Source: BP-464 sp963825415
Lineage (GTDB): Bacteria > Actinomycetota > Thermoleophilia > Solirubrobacterales > Solirubrobacteraceae
Direction of reading: 5' to 3'
Assembly: GCA_963825415.1 (NCBI GenBank)
Contig: CAWGTD010000009.1
Span: 342,559 to 406,558 of the forward strand
DNA length: 64,000 bases
Every line of letters starts with the position of its first letter. The first letter of the stretch is position 1. This document shows, in pieces, positions 26,919 through 36,573 of this stretch. Both the position numbers and the translations under genes were made by a program. The notes below the pieces were generated by a model. It saw only the letters and a program-made list of their open reading frames with translations, was not told where the DNA came from and made no database searches.

Positions 26919-28307
26919 TTATCCGGCTGCGACGGGCTCACGCAGGAAGGCCATCAGGTTGTTCACGGCCGCGACGTAGTTGCGCTTGTTGCGCTCGGCC
27001 GACTGCGTGATCCGCGGGTCGTCGAGGTGATCGAGCCTGCCGCGCACGATGTTCAGCCGCGAGCGCTCGAGCCACGCGACGAGATCGGGGTCCGTCCAGA
27101 GCATCGGCAGCTCCGCCATGGCGGTCAGATTGCGAAGCCATGAGGTCGGCGTGTCCGGGTTGGCGATGGGCGGGCACAGTCGGTTCTGCTCGGCGACGTC
27201 GTCGAGCGTGGCCTCGACGTAGCCGATCAGCGCCGGGTTGAAGACCGGGCTGCAGGGGCGCACCTGCTGGATCGTGATGCGGCCTTCCTCGAAGATCCGC
27301 TGCGGCGGGGCGACGTGCAGGCCGTTGGCGGTGCAGTCCACGTGCAGCGTCTGAGGGCTCGTGGCGACGGTCCCGTCGTCGAGCGTGATCGTGCGCTCGC
27401 CGATGTGCCGGACGCGCCCGAGGCGCACCACGTCCTCGACACTGCGCAGCTGTTCGAGCTCGGTGCGCGTCACGATCGCGCACCGGTACATCGTCGGCGT
27501 CACCGCCGGGTCGATCCGCAGCAGCCTCCCGCTCTCCTCCAGACGGGCGAAGAGGTCCTCGACGGACTCCGCGTTCGCGGCGGCGTCGAGGTCGAGCGCG
27601 AAGCCCTCGATGATCGATCCGACCTGGTCCAGCGGCTGCAGGCTCGCCCGGTCCAGCAGCCACTGGTCGCGCGGGCGCACCCAAGTGATGCGGCCTGGCT
27701 CGACGCCGCTGTCGAGCAGGTACCCGCAGGCGTCGATCGCCGTCTTGCCGCTGCCCAGGACGACGAAGCGGTCGTGGTCGTCGATTCCTCCGGTGAGCGC
27801 TCCGACCGGCACGAGCCGCACGCCGGGATCGATGGTGAACGACGGCGTGTGCAGTCCGGGAAGGTCCGTGCCCATGTAGCGCGTGTCCACCAGCTTGCGG
27901 CGGACGCCGACATCCATGACCGTGCCGTCGGCCATGCACACGCGGTGGCGGCCGCCGTCACCGTCGAGGTACTCGCAGTCGCCGAGGAACCGCACCTGCC
28001 CGGTCGGCAGCAGTTGCTCGTCGAAGACCCGGTGGAAGTAGTCGCGCACCTCGGGCCCGCTCGCGCGCTCGTACAGGCCCTTGTCATCGAGCGTGTCGGC
28101 GCCGAGCGGAAGCGAGTTGACCCCGTAGTTGGCCGAAGGGATGTGCAGCCGCAGGAACTCATACGCGTGGTTCCAGTGGCCGCCGACGCGCTCGCGCCGG
28201 TCGACCATCAGGACGTCCGCGTCCGATTCCGCGACGAGCGCGTCCGTGAACGACAGCCCGGAGGCACCTGCCCCTACCACCAGGTAGTCCGTCTCGAGCC
28301 TCTCCAC
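26919..28307 (-). CDS. FAD-dependent oxidoreductase (flavin monooxygenase-like)
   Basis: 462 aa. The N-terminal Rossmann motif DYLVVGAGASGLSFTDAL binds FAD, followed by DRRERVGGHWNHAYEFLRLH, which is like the GGxW region of flavin-containing monooxygenases. A second nucleotide site (FVVLGSGKTAIDACGYLLDSG, about residue 195) suits NADPH. Substrate unknown. The enzyme is cytoplasmic by sequence, with no signal peptide. It is the first chromosomal gene beyond the mobile element and ends only 21 bp from the right repeat, so the element did not visibly damage it. It is divergent from the GH92 gene 43 bp upstream. Confidence 0.85.
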   Translation of the reverse strand: MERLETDYLVVGAGASGLSFTDALVAESDADVLMVDRRERVGGHWNHAYEFLRLHIPSANYGVNSLPLGADTLDDKGLYERASGPEVRDYFHRVFDEQLLPTGQVRFLGDCEYLDGDGGRHRVCMADGTVMDVGVRRKLVDTRYMGTDLPGLHTPSFTIDPGVRLVPVGALTGGIDDHDRFVVLGSGKTAIDACGYLLDSGVEPGRITWVRPRDQWLLDRASLQPLDQVGSIIEGFALDLDAAANAESVEDLFARLEESGRLLRIDPAVTPTMYRCAIVTRTELEQLRSVEDVVRLGRVRHIGERTITLDDGTVATSPQTLHVDCTANGLHVAPPQRIFEEGRITIQQVRPCSPVFNPALIGYVEATLDDVAEQNRLCPPIANPDTPTSWLRNLTAMAELPMLWTDPDLVAWLERSRLNIVRGRLDHLDDPRITQSAERNKRNYVAAVNNLMAFLREPVAAG

Positions 28308-28350
28308 GGCGCAAGTCTGCCAGCATGCGGCCCCCGTCTAGTGTCGAAGG

Positions 28351-30655
28351 GTGAGGCAGGCGGCTGCCCGGGACGCCGTCGACACTATTCCTGCGGAGGA
28401 GCACGCCGCAAGACGCAAGGCTTGGCGCCCGCAGACGTTGTGGTCTACGTGCGTCGCGTCGCTGCTCACCGTCCTCGCCTGCCTCGTGCTGCCCGCCGGC
28501 GCCCGGGCGGCGGACGTCGCGCAGTACGTCGACCCGACGATCGGGACGTTCGGGACCGGTTGGGTCTTCCCGGGCGCGGATGTGCCGTTCGGCATGGTGC
28601 AGAACAGTCCCGACACGCTCGGGCCGCTCGTCTACGCCGGCTACATGGGCAACGACGCGTTGATCCGCGGGTTCAGCCTCGTGCACTACTCCGGCGTGGG
28701 CGTGGCCGACGGCGGCGACCTGCCGTTCATGCCGTGGATCGGCAACGGGACCCCGCCGAGCGACCCGATGAAGTACGCCGCGCCGTTCACGCACGCCAAC
28801 GAGCACGCGGAGGCCGGCTACTACTCGGTGCTGCTGGGCAACGGCGTCGACGTCGAGTTGACCTCCACCGCGCACACGGCGCTGCAGCGCTACGCGTTCC
28901 CGCCCGGCGCCGAGCCCTACGTCATCGTCGATCCGCGGCACAACAACTCCGGCGCGGCCGACGCGCCGGACATCTCGGCCAACGAAGGCGAGTGGACGCG
29001 GACCGGCGAGCGCGAGATCACGGGCTCGACGTTCAACGGCCGCTACCGGGTGTTCTTCGTCGCGCGCTTCGACCAGCCGATCGTGGGCGCCGGCGAGCAT
29101 TGGCTGGAGTTCGCTCCTGGCCAGACGGTGACGATGCGCGCCGGCATCTCGTTCGTCGACAAGGCCGGTGCCCGCCGCAACCTCGACGCCGAGGCGCCGG
29201 CCAGCGTGACGTTCGACCAGGCGCGCTCCGACGCCTACGCGGCCTGGAACACCGAGCTCCAGCGGATCGAGGTCTCGGGCGGCACGCTCGCCGACAAGCG
29301 GACCTTCTACACGGCGCTCTACCACTCGCTGCTGCACCCCAACGTCTTCGAGGACGTCGACGGCCGCTACCGCGGTTTCGACGACGTCATCCGGCCCTCC
29401 GACGGGCGCACTCAGTACGCGAACTTCTCCTCGTGGGACACCTACAAGGCCCAGAACCAGCTTCTGGCGACGCTGTATCCCGGCCGCTACGCGGACATGC
29501 TGCGCTCGGAGCTGGCCGACGCGCAGCAGCAGGGCTACCTGCCGCGCTGGGCCGAGCAGAACAGCGACCCGGGGTACATGACCGGCGACCCCGCGATCCC
29601 GATGATCGCCGACGGCGTCTGCCGCGGGCTCCTGCCGGACGGCAAGGCGCAGGAGCTCTACGACGAGGCGGTCAAGCTGCAGGGCCGCCGTCCTCCGAAC
29701 CTGCTCGCGAACGGCTACCTCACGCTTGCCGACGCCCGCTATGCGGTCGCGACCACTCTGGAATACGGCATCGCCGACTTCGCGCTGGCGCTGATGGCCC
29801 ACCGGCTGGGCCGCGACTGACGACGCGCAGCGCTTCCTCGCCCAGTCGCTGAACTACCGCAACCTGCTCGACCCCGAGACGAAGTGGCTTCGTCCGCGCA
29901 ACGCCGACGGCTCGTGGTACGACGGCACCACGCCGCTCGGCTTCGATCCCGCCCACGACCAGACCGGCTACCACGAGGGCAACGCCTGGCAGTACCAGTG
30001 GCTGGTCCCGCACGACCCGCGCGGCCTGTTCGAGCGCATGGGCAAGGGCACGGTCGACGACCTCGCGGTCGAGCGCCTCGACCACCTCTTCGCCGCGCCG
30101 GCCGAGGTGCAGAACCGATCGCAGCTCTTCGGCGTCTACTACATCGTCGACCAGTGGGCGCCCGGCAACGAGCACGACCTCGGAGCGCCCTACCTCTACC
30201 CGTTCGCGCTCCAGCCGTGGAAGACCCAGGCCGAGCTGCGCGCCGCCCAGCAGGCCTACCGCCCGACGATCGACGGCCTGCCCGGCAACGACGACCTCGG
30301 CGGGCTCTCGGCCTGGTACGTCTGGACCGCGCTGGGCTTCGGGCCGTTCACGCCCGGCGCGCCGCTGTACATGGTCGGCTCGCCGATGTTCGAGCACGCG
30401 ACGATCCAGCTCCGCAAGGGGCGCTTCACGGTTGAGGCCCCGGGAGCATCGCTAGCGGGCAAGTACGTGCAGTCGGCGACGCTGAACGGCAAGCCGCTCG
30501 CCCGCGCCTGGTTCGGCGACGACGCGGTCCGCAAGCACGGCGTTCTGCACCTGGAGATGGGGCCGGTGCCCAACACGACATGGGCCACCGACGAGGCTGA
30601 CGCGCCGCCATCCGCGTCTAGTGCGCCGCTCTCGGAGTTCGGTTGTCACTCTTAG
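28351..30655 (+). CDS. Secreted glycoside hydrolase family 92 (alpha-mannosidase type), frameshifted
   Basis: GH92 enzymes are calcium-dependent alpha-mannosidases that act on glycans. The start is GTG at 28,351; a signal peptide (TLWSTCVASLLTVLACLVLPAGARA) ends near residue 51. The mature part begins QYVDPTIGTFGTGWVFPGADVPFGM, a hallmark of the family. The frame hits TGA at 29,818-29,820. Skipping one base near 29,812-29,820 continues with DDAQRFLAQSLNYRNLLDPE, YHEGNAWQYQWLVPHD and GNDDLGGLSAWYVWTALGF, the conserved C-terminal GH92 motifs. The reconstructed protein is about 767 aa, the normal size. An extracytoplasmic role in glycan breakdown fits the GH5 gene nearby. Confidence 0.87.
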
Positions 30656-30659
30656 CGCT

Positions 30660-32447
30660 GTGAACCGGGAGATCACACGCCGCAGGCTGCTGGAGCAGGG
30701 CGCGACCGCGGCCGCCGGCGCGACGCTCATCGGTGGCCTCGCGACCGACGCCGCGAAGGCGCGCCGCCGGATCGAACTGCCAGGCCCGCGCGGCAAGCGC
30801 GTCGCGGTCCTGGGCGGCGGAATGGCCGGCCTGGCGGCCGCTCACGAGCTGATCGAGCGCGGGTTCTCAGTCGACGTCTACGAGCGCAAGGCGCTGGGCG
30901 GCAAGGCACGCAGCATCCCGGTCGCGGGGACGGCCGCGGGCGGGCGCCGGCCGCTGCCCGGCGAGCACGGCTTCCGGTTCTTCCCCGGCTTCTATCACCA
31001 CGTGCCCGACACGATGCGCCGGATCCCGTTCGGCAAGAACCCCAACGGCGTGTGGGACAACATGCTGGCCGCCAACGAGACGAAGTCGCCGCGCACGAAC
31101 GGCCGCGCGGACGGCACGGTGTTCGGCATCGCGCCGGACCCGAACGAGGCGAGCACGCCGGAGGGCCTTCGCCGGGTGCTGATGGAGGAGCTCGGCGGGC
31201 ACGGTGTGCCGCCGCACGAGCTCGCCTACTTCGTCGAGCGCGTGATGGTGTTCCTCACCAGCTGCGACGAGCGCCGCTTCGGCCAGTGGGAGCACGTCAG
31301 CTGGTGGGACTTCATCAAGGCCGAGGGCAAGTCGGAGGAGTACAGGACGGTCCTCGCGCGCGGCCTCACGCGCGCCGTGGTCGCCGCCAAGGAGCGCAAG
31401 GCCAGCACGCGCACGATCGGCAACATGGCCGAGGCGTTCGTCTACAACTTCCAGAGCCGCGGCAACGACGGGGCGCCGGACCGCGTGCTCAACGCGCCGA
31501 CCAACGAGGCGTGGATCGACCCGTGGATCCTGCTGCTGCGCGACAAGGGCGTGCGCTTCCACGTCGGCCAGACCGTCGAGGCGCTGGACGTCAGGCGCGG
31601 GCGGATCGACACCGTGCGCGTGCGCGACCGCCGCGGCCGCCGGCGCACGATCGAGGCCGACTGGTTCGTCTCCGGGATGCCCGCCGAGCGCGCGCGCCGG
31701 CTGTGGTCGCCGTCAGTGCTCGCCGTCGACCCCTCGTTGGAGGGGATGGACGAGCTCTACGTCGACTGGATGAACGGCATCCAGTTCTACCTGCGCAGGC
31801 CGCTGGACATCGTGCGCGGCCACATGACGTTCATCGACGCGCCGTGGGCGCTGACCGCGCTCACGCAGGGCCAGTTCTGGGGCGACCGCGACTTCAAGCG
31901 CGACTACGGCGACGGCTCGGTCGTCGACTGCCTGTCGGTCGACGTCTCCGACTGGGACACGCCCGGGATCGTCTATGAGAAGACGGCCAAGCTGTGCAAG
32001 CGCGAGCAGGTCGCCAAGGAGGTCCTCGAGCAGATCAAGCTCCACCTCAACGACAACGGCAGCGACGTCCTGACCGACGACATGATCCACTCGTGGCATC
32101 TCGACCCCGCCATCGCGTGGTCGCCGTCGCGCCGCAGCAACCGCAACGACGACCCGCTGCTGGTCAACACGATCGGTTCCTGGGAGAAGCGGCCGCAGGC
32201 GCATACGAAGGTCCCCAACCTGTTCCTCGCCGGCGACTACGTGCAGACCGACATCGACCTGGCCACGATGGAGGGCGCGAACGAGTCCGGCCGCGCCGCC
32301 GCGAACGCGCTGCTCGACGCGACCGGCTCGAAGGCCGAGCGCGTGAAGATGTTCAAGCTCTACGACCCGCCGGAGTTCGAGGCCGCGAAGGCCGCCGACG
32401 CCCAGCTGTACGCCAACGGGCAGCCCAACCTGCTCGACAAGGGGTGA
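30660..32447 (+). CDS. Tat-exported FAD-dependent oxidoreductase, phytoene desaturase-like
   Basis: 595 aa. The GTG at 30,660 gives NREITRRRLLEQGATAAAGA, a twin-arginine signal, and is preferred over the upstream in-frame GTG. After it comes the FAD motif VAVLGGGMAGLAAAHELIERGFSVDVYE, then FRFFPGFYHHVPDTM, and a C-terminal NLFLAGDYVQTDIDLATMEGANESGRAAA, the end motif of the phytoene desaturase/amine oxidase superfamily. Proteins with this layout in actinobacteria are annotated as carotenoid-type desaturases or hydroxysqualene dehydroxylases; the substrate cannot be told here. It starts four bases after the GH92 stop, so the two are probably co-transcribed. Confidence 0.82.
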   Translation: MNREITRRRLLEQGATAAAGATLIGGLATDAAKARRRIELPGPRGKRVAVLGGGMAGLAAAHELIERGFSVDVYERKALGGKARSIPVAGTAAGGRRPLPGEHGFRFFPGFYHHVPDTMRRIPFGKNPNGVWDNMLAANETKSPRTNGRADGTVFGIAPDPNEASTPEGLRRVLMEELGGHGVPPHELAYFVERVMVFLTSCDERRFGQWEHVSWWDFIKAEGKSEEYRTVLARGLTRAVVAAKERKASTRTIGNMAEAFVYNFQSRGNDGAPDRVLNAPTNEAWIDPWILLLRDKGVRFHVGQTVEALDVRRGRIDTVRVRDRRGRRRTIEADWFVSGMPAERARRLWSPSVLAVDPSLEGMDELYVDWMNGIQFYLRRPLDIVRGHMTFIDAPWALTALTQGQFWGDRDFKRDYGDGSVVDCLSVDVSDWDTPGIVYEKTAKLCKREQVAKEVLEQIKLHLNDNGSDVLTDDMIHSWHLDPAIAWSPSRRSNRNDDPLLVNTIGSWEKRPQAHTKVPNLFLAGDYVQTDIDLATMEGANESGRAAANALLDATGSKAERVKMFKLYDPPEFEAAKAADAQLYANGQPNLLDKG

Positions 32448-32461
32448 GCGCGGCCGGGCGG

Positions 32462-32674
32462 CTATTCGTGGTGTTCGAGCGAGTCGCCGATGAGCCAGAA
32501 CATCGGCGGCCAGAGGCCGACGAACAGGGCGCGGCGCTCGGCGTTGCCGCGCTCCTCCTGGCCGATCGTCTTCGCGCGCACCCACAGCGAGATGCACAGG
32601 CCGATTGTGCTCAGTGAGATGGCATGGAGGTGCCAGCCGCGCAGGCCGACCTTGTGCAAGGGCTTGACGAGCAT
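32462..32674 (-). CDS. Small membrane protein
   Basis: 70 aa with two hydrophobic segments (LHAISLSTIGLCISLWV and ALFVGLWPPMFWLIGDSLE). It is convergent with the oxidoreductase gene, ending 14 bp from that stop. The G-W-P/A-P-x-F-x-x-G-x-x-L pattern near the end is seen in short actinobacterial membrane proteins. Function unknown; its shortness leaves some doubt about whether it is expressed. Confidence 0.55.
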   Translation of the reverse strand: MLVKPLHKVGLRGWHLHAISLSTIGLCISLWVRAKTIGQEERGNAERRALFVGLWPPMFWLIGDSLEHHE

Positions 32675-32751
32675 CCGCTCGGCACCACTACCCCGCGAGC
32701 GGGCGACTTATCCCACCGGTGCATCGCGCGCTCTGTGGGTAGGTCTATCGG

Positions 32752-34131
32752 GTGCCGCGTCGCCCGCCTCTCACCCGACGTCTCTCGACGGCTGCCAGTT
32801 GGCCGGTCGGGGTCGCATGGACGACATGGCAGTACCTGTGGCGCACCATGCCGGTCCACCGCTGGGAGATGACCGGCTTTCCCGAGGAGGATTCACCACC
32901 GCCGTTGCCCGAGGGCGTGGAGCTCGAGGACATCCAGCAACCGGCAGATGGCGCAGGCTCGCTCTTTCACCGCATCTACCGAACGACCATCCGCGGCTCC
33001 GACCTGAGCGCCCAAGAGCTGATGGCCCGGATCAGCAACGACCTCGACGCGATGGCGCCGGGCGGAATGGCGAAGTTCCACAAGGTGCGCGGCAAGGAGG
33101 GTCAACTCCGTGTCGGCGACGAGTACGTGGTTCGCATGCCGGGGCCGTGGGATGGGCCCGTCCGCGTGGTCGAGGTCAGGCCCGACTCCTTCCGGCTGGC
33201 CACGCTGGACGGCCACCTCGAGGCGGGCCAGATCGAGTTCCGCGCGCACTCCAACGCGCGCACGATCGAATTCGTCATCGAGTCGTGGGCGCGCAGCGGC
33301 GACAGCGTTTCCGAAGTCTTGTACGAGCACGTCCGCATGGCCAAGGAGATCCAGCTGCACATGTGGACGTCGGTGCTCCAGCGCGTGTCGAAGATGGCCG
33401 ATGGCCACATGGAGGGGGGCGTCCGGGTCATCACCCGCTGCCTGCCCAAGACCCCGTCAGACCCAAGCGGCGGCAGCTCGCCTGAGCTGCTTGCGCTGGC
33501 CGGGTCGCCGGTCAACTTCGACCCTTCCCGGTCAGCCGAACACACGCTCGAGAATGGCTGGCACGTCGATGACCTGAGCACGACGCTGCCAAACGAGCCG
33601 TCCGGCGAGCCCGTGGAAGGCGGCAGCTTCATGGTCGCCAAGCGGCTCATGCACGACTACCAGGTGGCCGACCCCGCGAAGATTCGCGCCGATTACGACC
33701 CCGTCGCTCCACTGGAGGGGCGCGACATGCTGCTGGAGATCCGCTTTCGCGGACTTCGCATCCACGTCGGCGTGCGGGTCAGCACGCCCTACGACGAAAC
33801 GCGCGTCGTCGACGGCCGGCGCGTGCGTGTGTTCGGCTGGAGCTACCGCACGCTGGAGGGCCACTTCGAGGAGGGCGAGATGCACTACGAGGTCTGGAAG
33901 TGGCTCGACGACGGCGACGTCGAATTTCGCCTCCATTCCTACTCGCGCCCGGCCAGAAGTGGGCCGCTGTGGACCCGTCTCGGATTCCGCGCGATCGGCC
34001 GCCACTACCAGCTCGACTACTACCGCAGCGCTTGTCGCCGGATGCGGCGGCTGACCGAGTCGCAGCTCGAGTTGGCCGAGGTGCGTAGCCGCGGGAAGGC
34101 CGAACGCTCAGAGCCGCAGCCCGTTCACTAA
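32752..34131 (+). CDS. Protein with two DUF1990 domains
   Basis: 459 aa. Two copies of the DUF1990 fold are visible. The first (about 50-225) includes VRVVEVRPDSFRLATLDGHLEAGQIEFRAHSN and the second (about 270-430) includes VFGWSYRTLEGHFEEGEMHYEV, then FRLHSYSRPA. DUF1990 proteins are usually about 170 aa with a single copy, so this is a duplication or fusion. Function unknown; the fold is related to START-like ligand binders in some models, which is inference. It is followed 11 bp later by the rsbQ-like gene, suggesting one stress-related transcription unit. Confidence 0.75.
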   Translation: MPRRPPLTRRLSTAASWPVGVAWTTWQYLWRTMPVHRWEMTGFPEEDSPPPLPEGVELEDIQQPADGAGSLFHRIYRTTIRGSDLSAQELMARISNDLDAMAPGGMAKFHKVRGKEGQLRVGDEYVVRMPGPWDGPVRVVEVRPDSFRLATLDGHLEAGQIEFRAHSNARTIEFVIESWARSGDSVSEVLYEHVRMAKEIQLHMWTSVLQRVSKMADGHMEGGVRVITRCLPKTPSDPSGGSSPELLALAGSPVNFDPSRSAEHTLENGWHVDDLSTTLPNEPSGEPVEGGSFMVAKRLMHDYQVADPAKIRADYDPVAPLEGRDMLLEIRFRGLRIHVGVRVSTPYDETRVVDGRRVRVFGWSYRTLEGHFEEGEMHYEVWKWLDDGDVEFRLHSYSRPARSGPLWTRLGFRAIGRHYQLDYYRSACRRMRRLTESQLELAEVRSRGKAERSEPQPVH

Positions 34132-34142
34132 CTTCACTCGGC

Positions 34143-34940
34143 ATGAGCGCCCTGCAACGCAACAACGTCAACGTCCAGGGCCGGCCCGATGGACAGCCGA
34201 TGGTCTTCGCGCACGGCTTCGGCTGCGACCAGAACATGTGGCGCCACGTCTGGCCCGCGTTCGCCGACGACTACCGCATCGTGCTCTTCGACTACGTCGG
34301 ATTGGGCGACTCCGACGCTTCGGCCTTCGATCGTGAGCGCTACGGGTCGCTGCGGGGTTACGCCGAGGACGTCCTGGAGATCTGTCGCGAGCTCGACCTG
34401 AGCGACGTCGTCTTCGTCGGCCACTCGGTCAGTTCGATGATCGGCGCACTGGCCGCTGTCGAGGAGCCCGAGCGCTTCGATCGCCTGGTGCTCGTCGGAC
34501 CGTCGCCGCGCTACATCGACGACGAGGACTACGTCGGCGGCTTTTCGCACGAGGACATCGATGGTCTCCTGGCCTCGCTGGAGAGCAACTACCTCGGCTG
34601 GTCGAGCGCGATGGCGCCGGTGATCATGGGTAACGAGGACCGCCCGGAGCTGGGGAAAGAGCTGACTAACAGCTTCTGCCGAGCCGACCCCGAGATCGCC
34701 GCGCACTTCGCGCGCGTGACCTTCCTGTCCGACAACCGCGCCGACCTCGCGCGCGTCACCACACCCACCCTGGTGCTCCAGTGCTCGAGCGACGCGATCG
34801 CTCCCCAGACCGTCGGGGAATACGTCGACCAGGCGCTGCCCAATAGTCGTTTGGTGCTCATGGAGGCCACCGGCCACTGTCCCAACCTCAGCGCTCCGGA
34901 GGAAACGGTGGCCGCGATGAAGGCCTTCCTCGCCGCGTGA
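34143..34940 (+). CDS. rsbQ: RsbQ-like alpha/beta hydrolase
   Basis: 265 aa alpha/beta hydrolase. The nucleophile elbow GHSVSSMIG carries Ser at about residue 95; FAHGFGCDQNMW is the oxyanion loop; the catalytic His is in EATGHCPNL (about 244). The sequence is closest to RsbQ (QPMVFAHGFGCDQNMWR, GLGDSD, SYLGW-like NYLGW). In Bacillus, RsbQ works with the PAS-phosphatase RsbP to signal energy stress, probably by handling a small ligand for the PAS domain. The next gene is exactly such a phosphatase, overlapping by four bases, so the pair is conserved here. Confidence 0.88.
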   Translation: MSALQRNNVNVQGRPDGQPMVFAHGFGCDQNMWRHVWPAFADDYRIVLFDYVGLGDSDASAFDRERYGSLRGYAEDVLEICRELDLSDVVFVGHSVSSMIGALAAVEEPERFDRLVLVGPSPRYIDDEDYVGGFSHEDIDGLLASLESNYLGWSSAMAPVIMGNEDRPELGKELTNSFCRADPEIAAHFARVTFLSDNRADLARVTTPTLVLQCSSDAIAPQTVGEYVDQALPNSRLVLMEATGHCPNLSAPEETVAAMKAFLAA

Positions 34941-36070
34941 TGTCCGAACACGAGCTCCTCGAGGACACCGCCGAGGAGCTCTTCGAGGACGCGCCGTGCG
35001 GCTTTCTCATCAGCCGCTTCGACGGGACGATCATCAAGGTCAACCGCACCTTCGAGGCGTGGACGGGCCTGCACCGCGAGGAGCTGGTCGGCGAGAAGCG
35101 CTTCCAGGACCTGCTGTCCGCCGGCGGTCGCATCTACCACGAGACCCACTACGCACCGCTGCTGCAGATGCAGGGTGTTGTGCGCGAGATCGCGGTCGAC
35201 ATCGTCCGAGCGGACGGGACACTGCTGCCGGCGCTGATCAACTCGGTGCTGCGACACGACGAGGCTGGCCGCGAGCGCGTCATACGGACGACGGTCTTCG
35301 ATGCGACCGACCGCCGTCGCTACGAGGGGGAGCTCCTCCTTGCGCGACGGCGCGAGCACGAAATCGCCCAGGAGCTCCAACGCAGCCTGCTTTCCGGCGA
35401 TCTGCCCGAGTCCACTCGTCTCGATCTCGCCGCGGCCTACCGGCCGGCGGTCAGCGGCCTCGAGGTCGGAGGCGACTGGTACGACGCTTTCTGGCTCGAC
35501 GACGGCGAGACGCTCGGCCTTGTCGTCGGCGACGTGGTCGGCCGCGGAATCGTTGCCGCGGCCACGATGGGCCAGCTGCGCAGCGCGGCGCGGGCGCTGG
35601 CGTCCACCGGGCTGGGCGTGAGTGCTTTGCTCGAGGCGCTCGATGGTTTCTCACGGCGTCATGGAGTGGGGCACATGACGACGCTGGTCTACGCCCAGCT
35701 CGAGATTGGCACGGCGGTCCTGCGGTATGCGTGCGCGGGACACCCTCCGCCGCTGCTCGTGACGGCGGGCGGCGATCCGGTCGTACTGTGGGGAGGGCGA
35801 TCGGTGCCGCTCGCGGTGCAGAGTTCGCCGGCCGCGCGCACCGAGGACGTCCACCAGCTCGAGCCCGGCAGCATCCTCTTGCTCTACACCGATGGCCTTG
35901 TGGAGCGCCGCACGCAAGCGATCGATGACGGCATGAGCATGCTGGGAGCCGAGGTCGTGCGCCTCCGCAACGAGGACCTGGAGGCGCTCGCCGATTCGAT
36001 CGTCCAGACGCTGCGCGACGCCGAGCACGCCGACGACGTCTGCCTGCTGGCCGCCCGGCTGAAAGGTTGA
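34937..36070 (+). CDS. rsbP: RsbP-like PAS domain PP2C phosphatase
   Basis: 377 aa. An N-terminal PAS domain (about 10-125: EELFEDAPCGFLISRFDGTI, VNRTFEAWTGLHREELVG) is joined by a short coiled coil (LLARRREHEIAQELQRSLL) to a SpoIIE/PP2C phosphatase domain (about 155-375). Metal-binding motifs GGDWYDAF, VGDVVGRG, LLYTDGLVE and HADDVCLLAA are all present. It should dephosphorylate an anti-anti-sigma factor and so release a stress sigma factor, as RsbP does. Start GTG at 34,937 overlaps the rsbQ stop. The target (RsbV-like protein) is not in this window. Confidence 0.88.
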   Translation: MMSEHELLEDTAEELFEDAPCGFLISRFDGTIIKVNRTFEAWTGLHREELVGEKRFQDLLSAGGRIYHETHYAPLLQMQGVVREIAVDIVRADGTLLPALINSVLRHDEAGRERVIRTTVFDATDRRRYEGELLLARRREHEIAQELQRSLLSGDLPESTRLDLAAAYRPAVSGLEVGGDWYDAFWLDDGETLGLVVGDVVGRGIVAAATMGQLRSAARALASTGLGVSALLEALDGFSRRHGVGHMTTLVYAQLEIGTAVLRYACAGHPPPLLVTAGGDPVVLWGGRSVPLAVQSSPAARTEDVHQLEPGSILLLYTDGLVERRTQAIDDGMSMLGAEVVRLRNEDLEALADSIVQTLRDAEHADDVCLLAARLKG

Positions 36071-36110
36071 TACCGGAGGCGGCGCGCTGAAGTAGGTTCT
36101 CGCCCGACCT

Positions 36111-36563
36111 GTGGACCACCACCACCTCCCAGGAGCAGGGCACCAGGGGCTGCGCGCGCAGCTGTCGGCGACGGTCGCCGCCGCGGCCGGGCCGTACGGC
36201 TACACGGTCAGCCTCGGCGGTTCGATCGCGCTGACCGCGCACCACCTGGGCGGCGCCACCTACGGGGGCGCGATGCTGCTGATGGCCGGAGCGGTGGTGG
36301 CGTTCCTCATCCTCGAGCTGATCGCCCAGGGCTCGTTCGCGCCGAGCCACCCGGAGCACGACTTCCCGCCGACGGTCTGGGGCAACGCGCACATTCCCGC
36401 GGCGGGGGCTGCGATCTCGTCGGTGTGGGGGTTGATCCACGTGGTCGACGAGCCGGTCGCCTGGCTGGTCGTCGGCTTCACGGCGACCTCCGTGTATTTC
36501 ATGGTCAGCACGCTCCAACGGATCGCGATCGCCGCCCTGCGCAGGCGTGCGAGCGCCGAGTAG
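36111..36563 (+). CDS. Small multi-TM membrane protein
   Basis: 150 aa, no family recognised. A His-rich N-terminus (MDHHHLPGAGH) is followed by three to four hydrophobic segments, the clearest being GGAMLLMAGAVVAFLILELIA and PVAWLVVGFTATSVYFMVST. The start is a GTG at 36,111, 40 bp after rsbP on the same strand. Function unknown. Confidence 0.6.
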   Translation: MDHHHLPGAGHQGLRAQLSATVAAAAGPYGYTVSLGGSIALTAHHLGGATYGGAMLLMAGAVVAFLILELIAQGSFAPSHPEHDFPPTVWGNAHIPAAGAAISSVWGLIHVVDEPVAWLVVGFTATSVYFMVSTLQRIAIAALRRRASAE

Positions 36564-36573
36564 CCTCCGCGCA

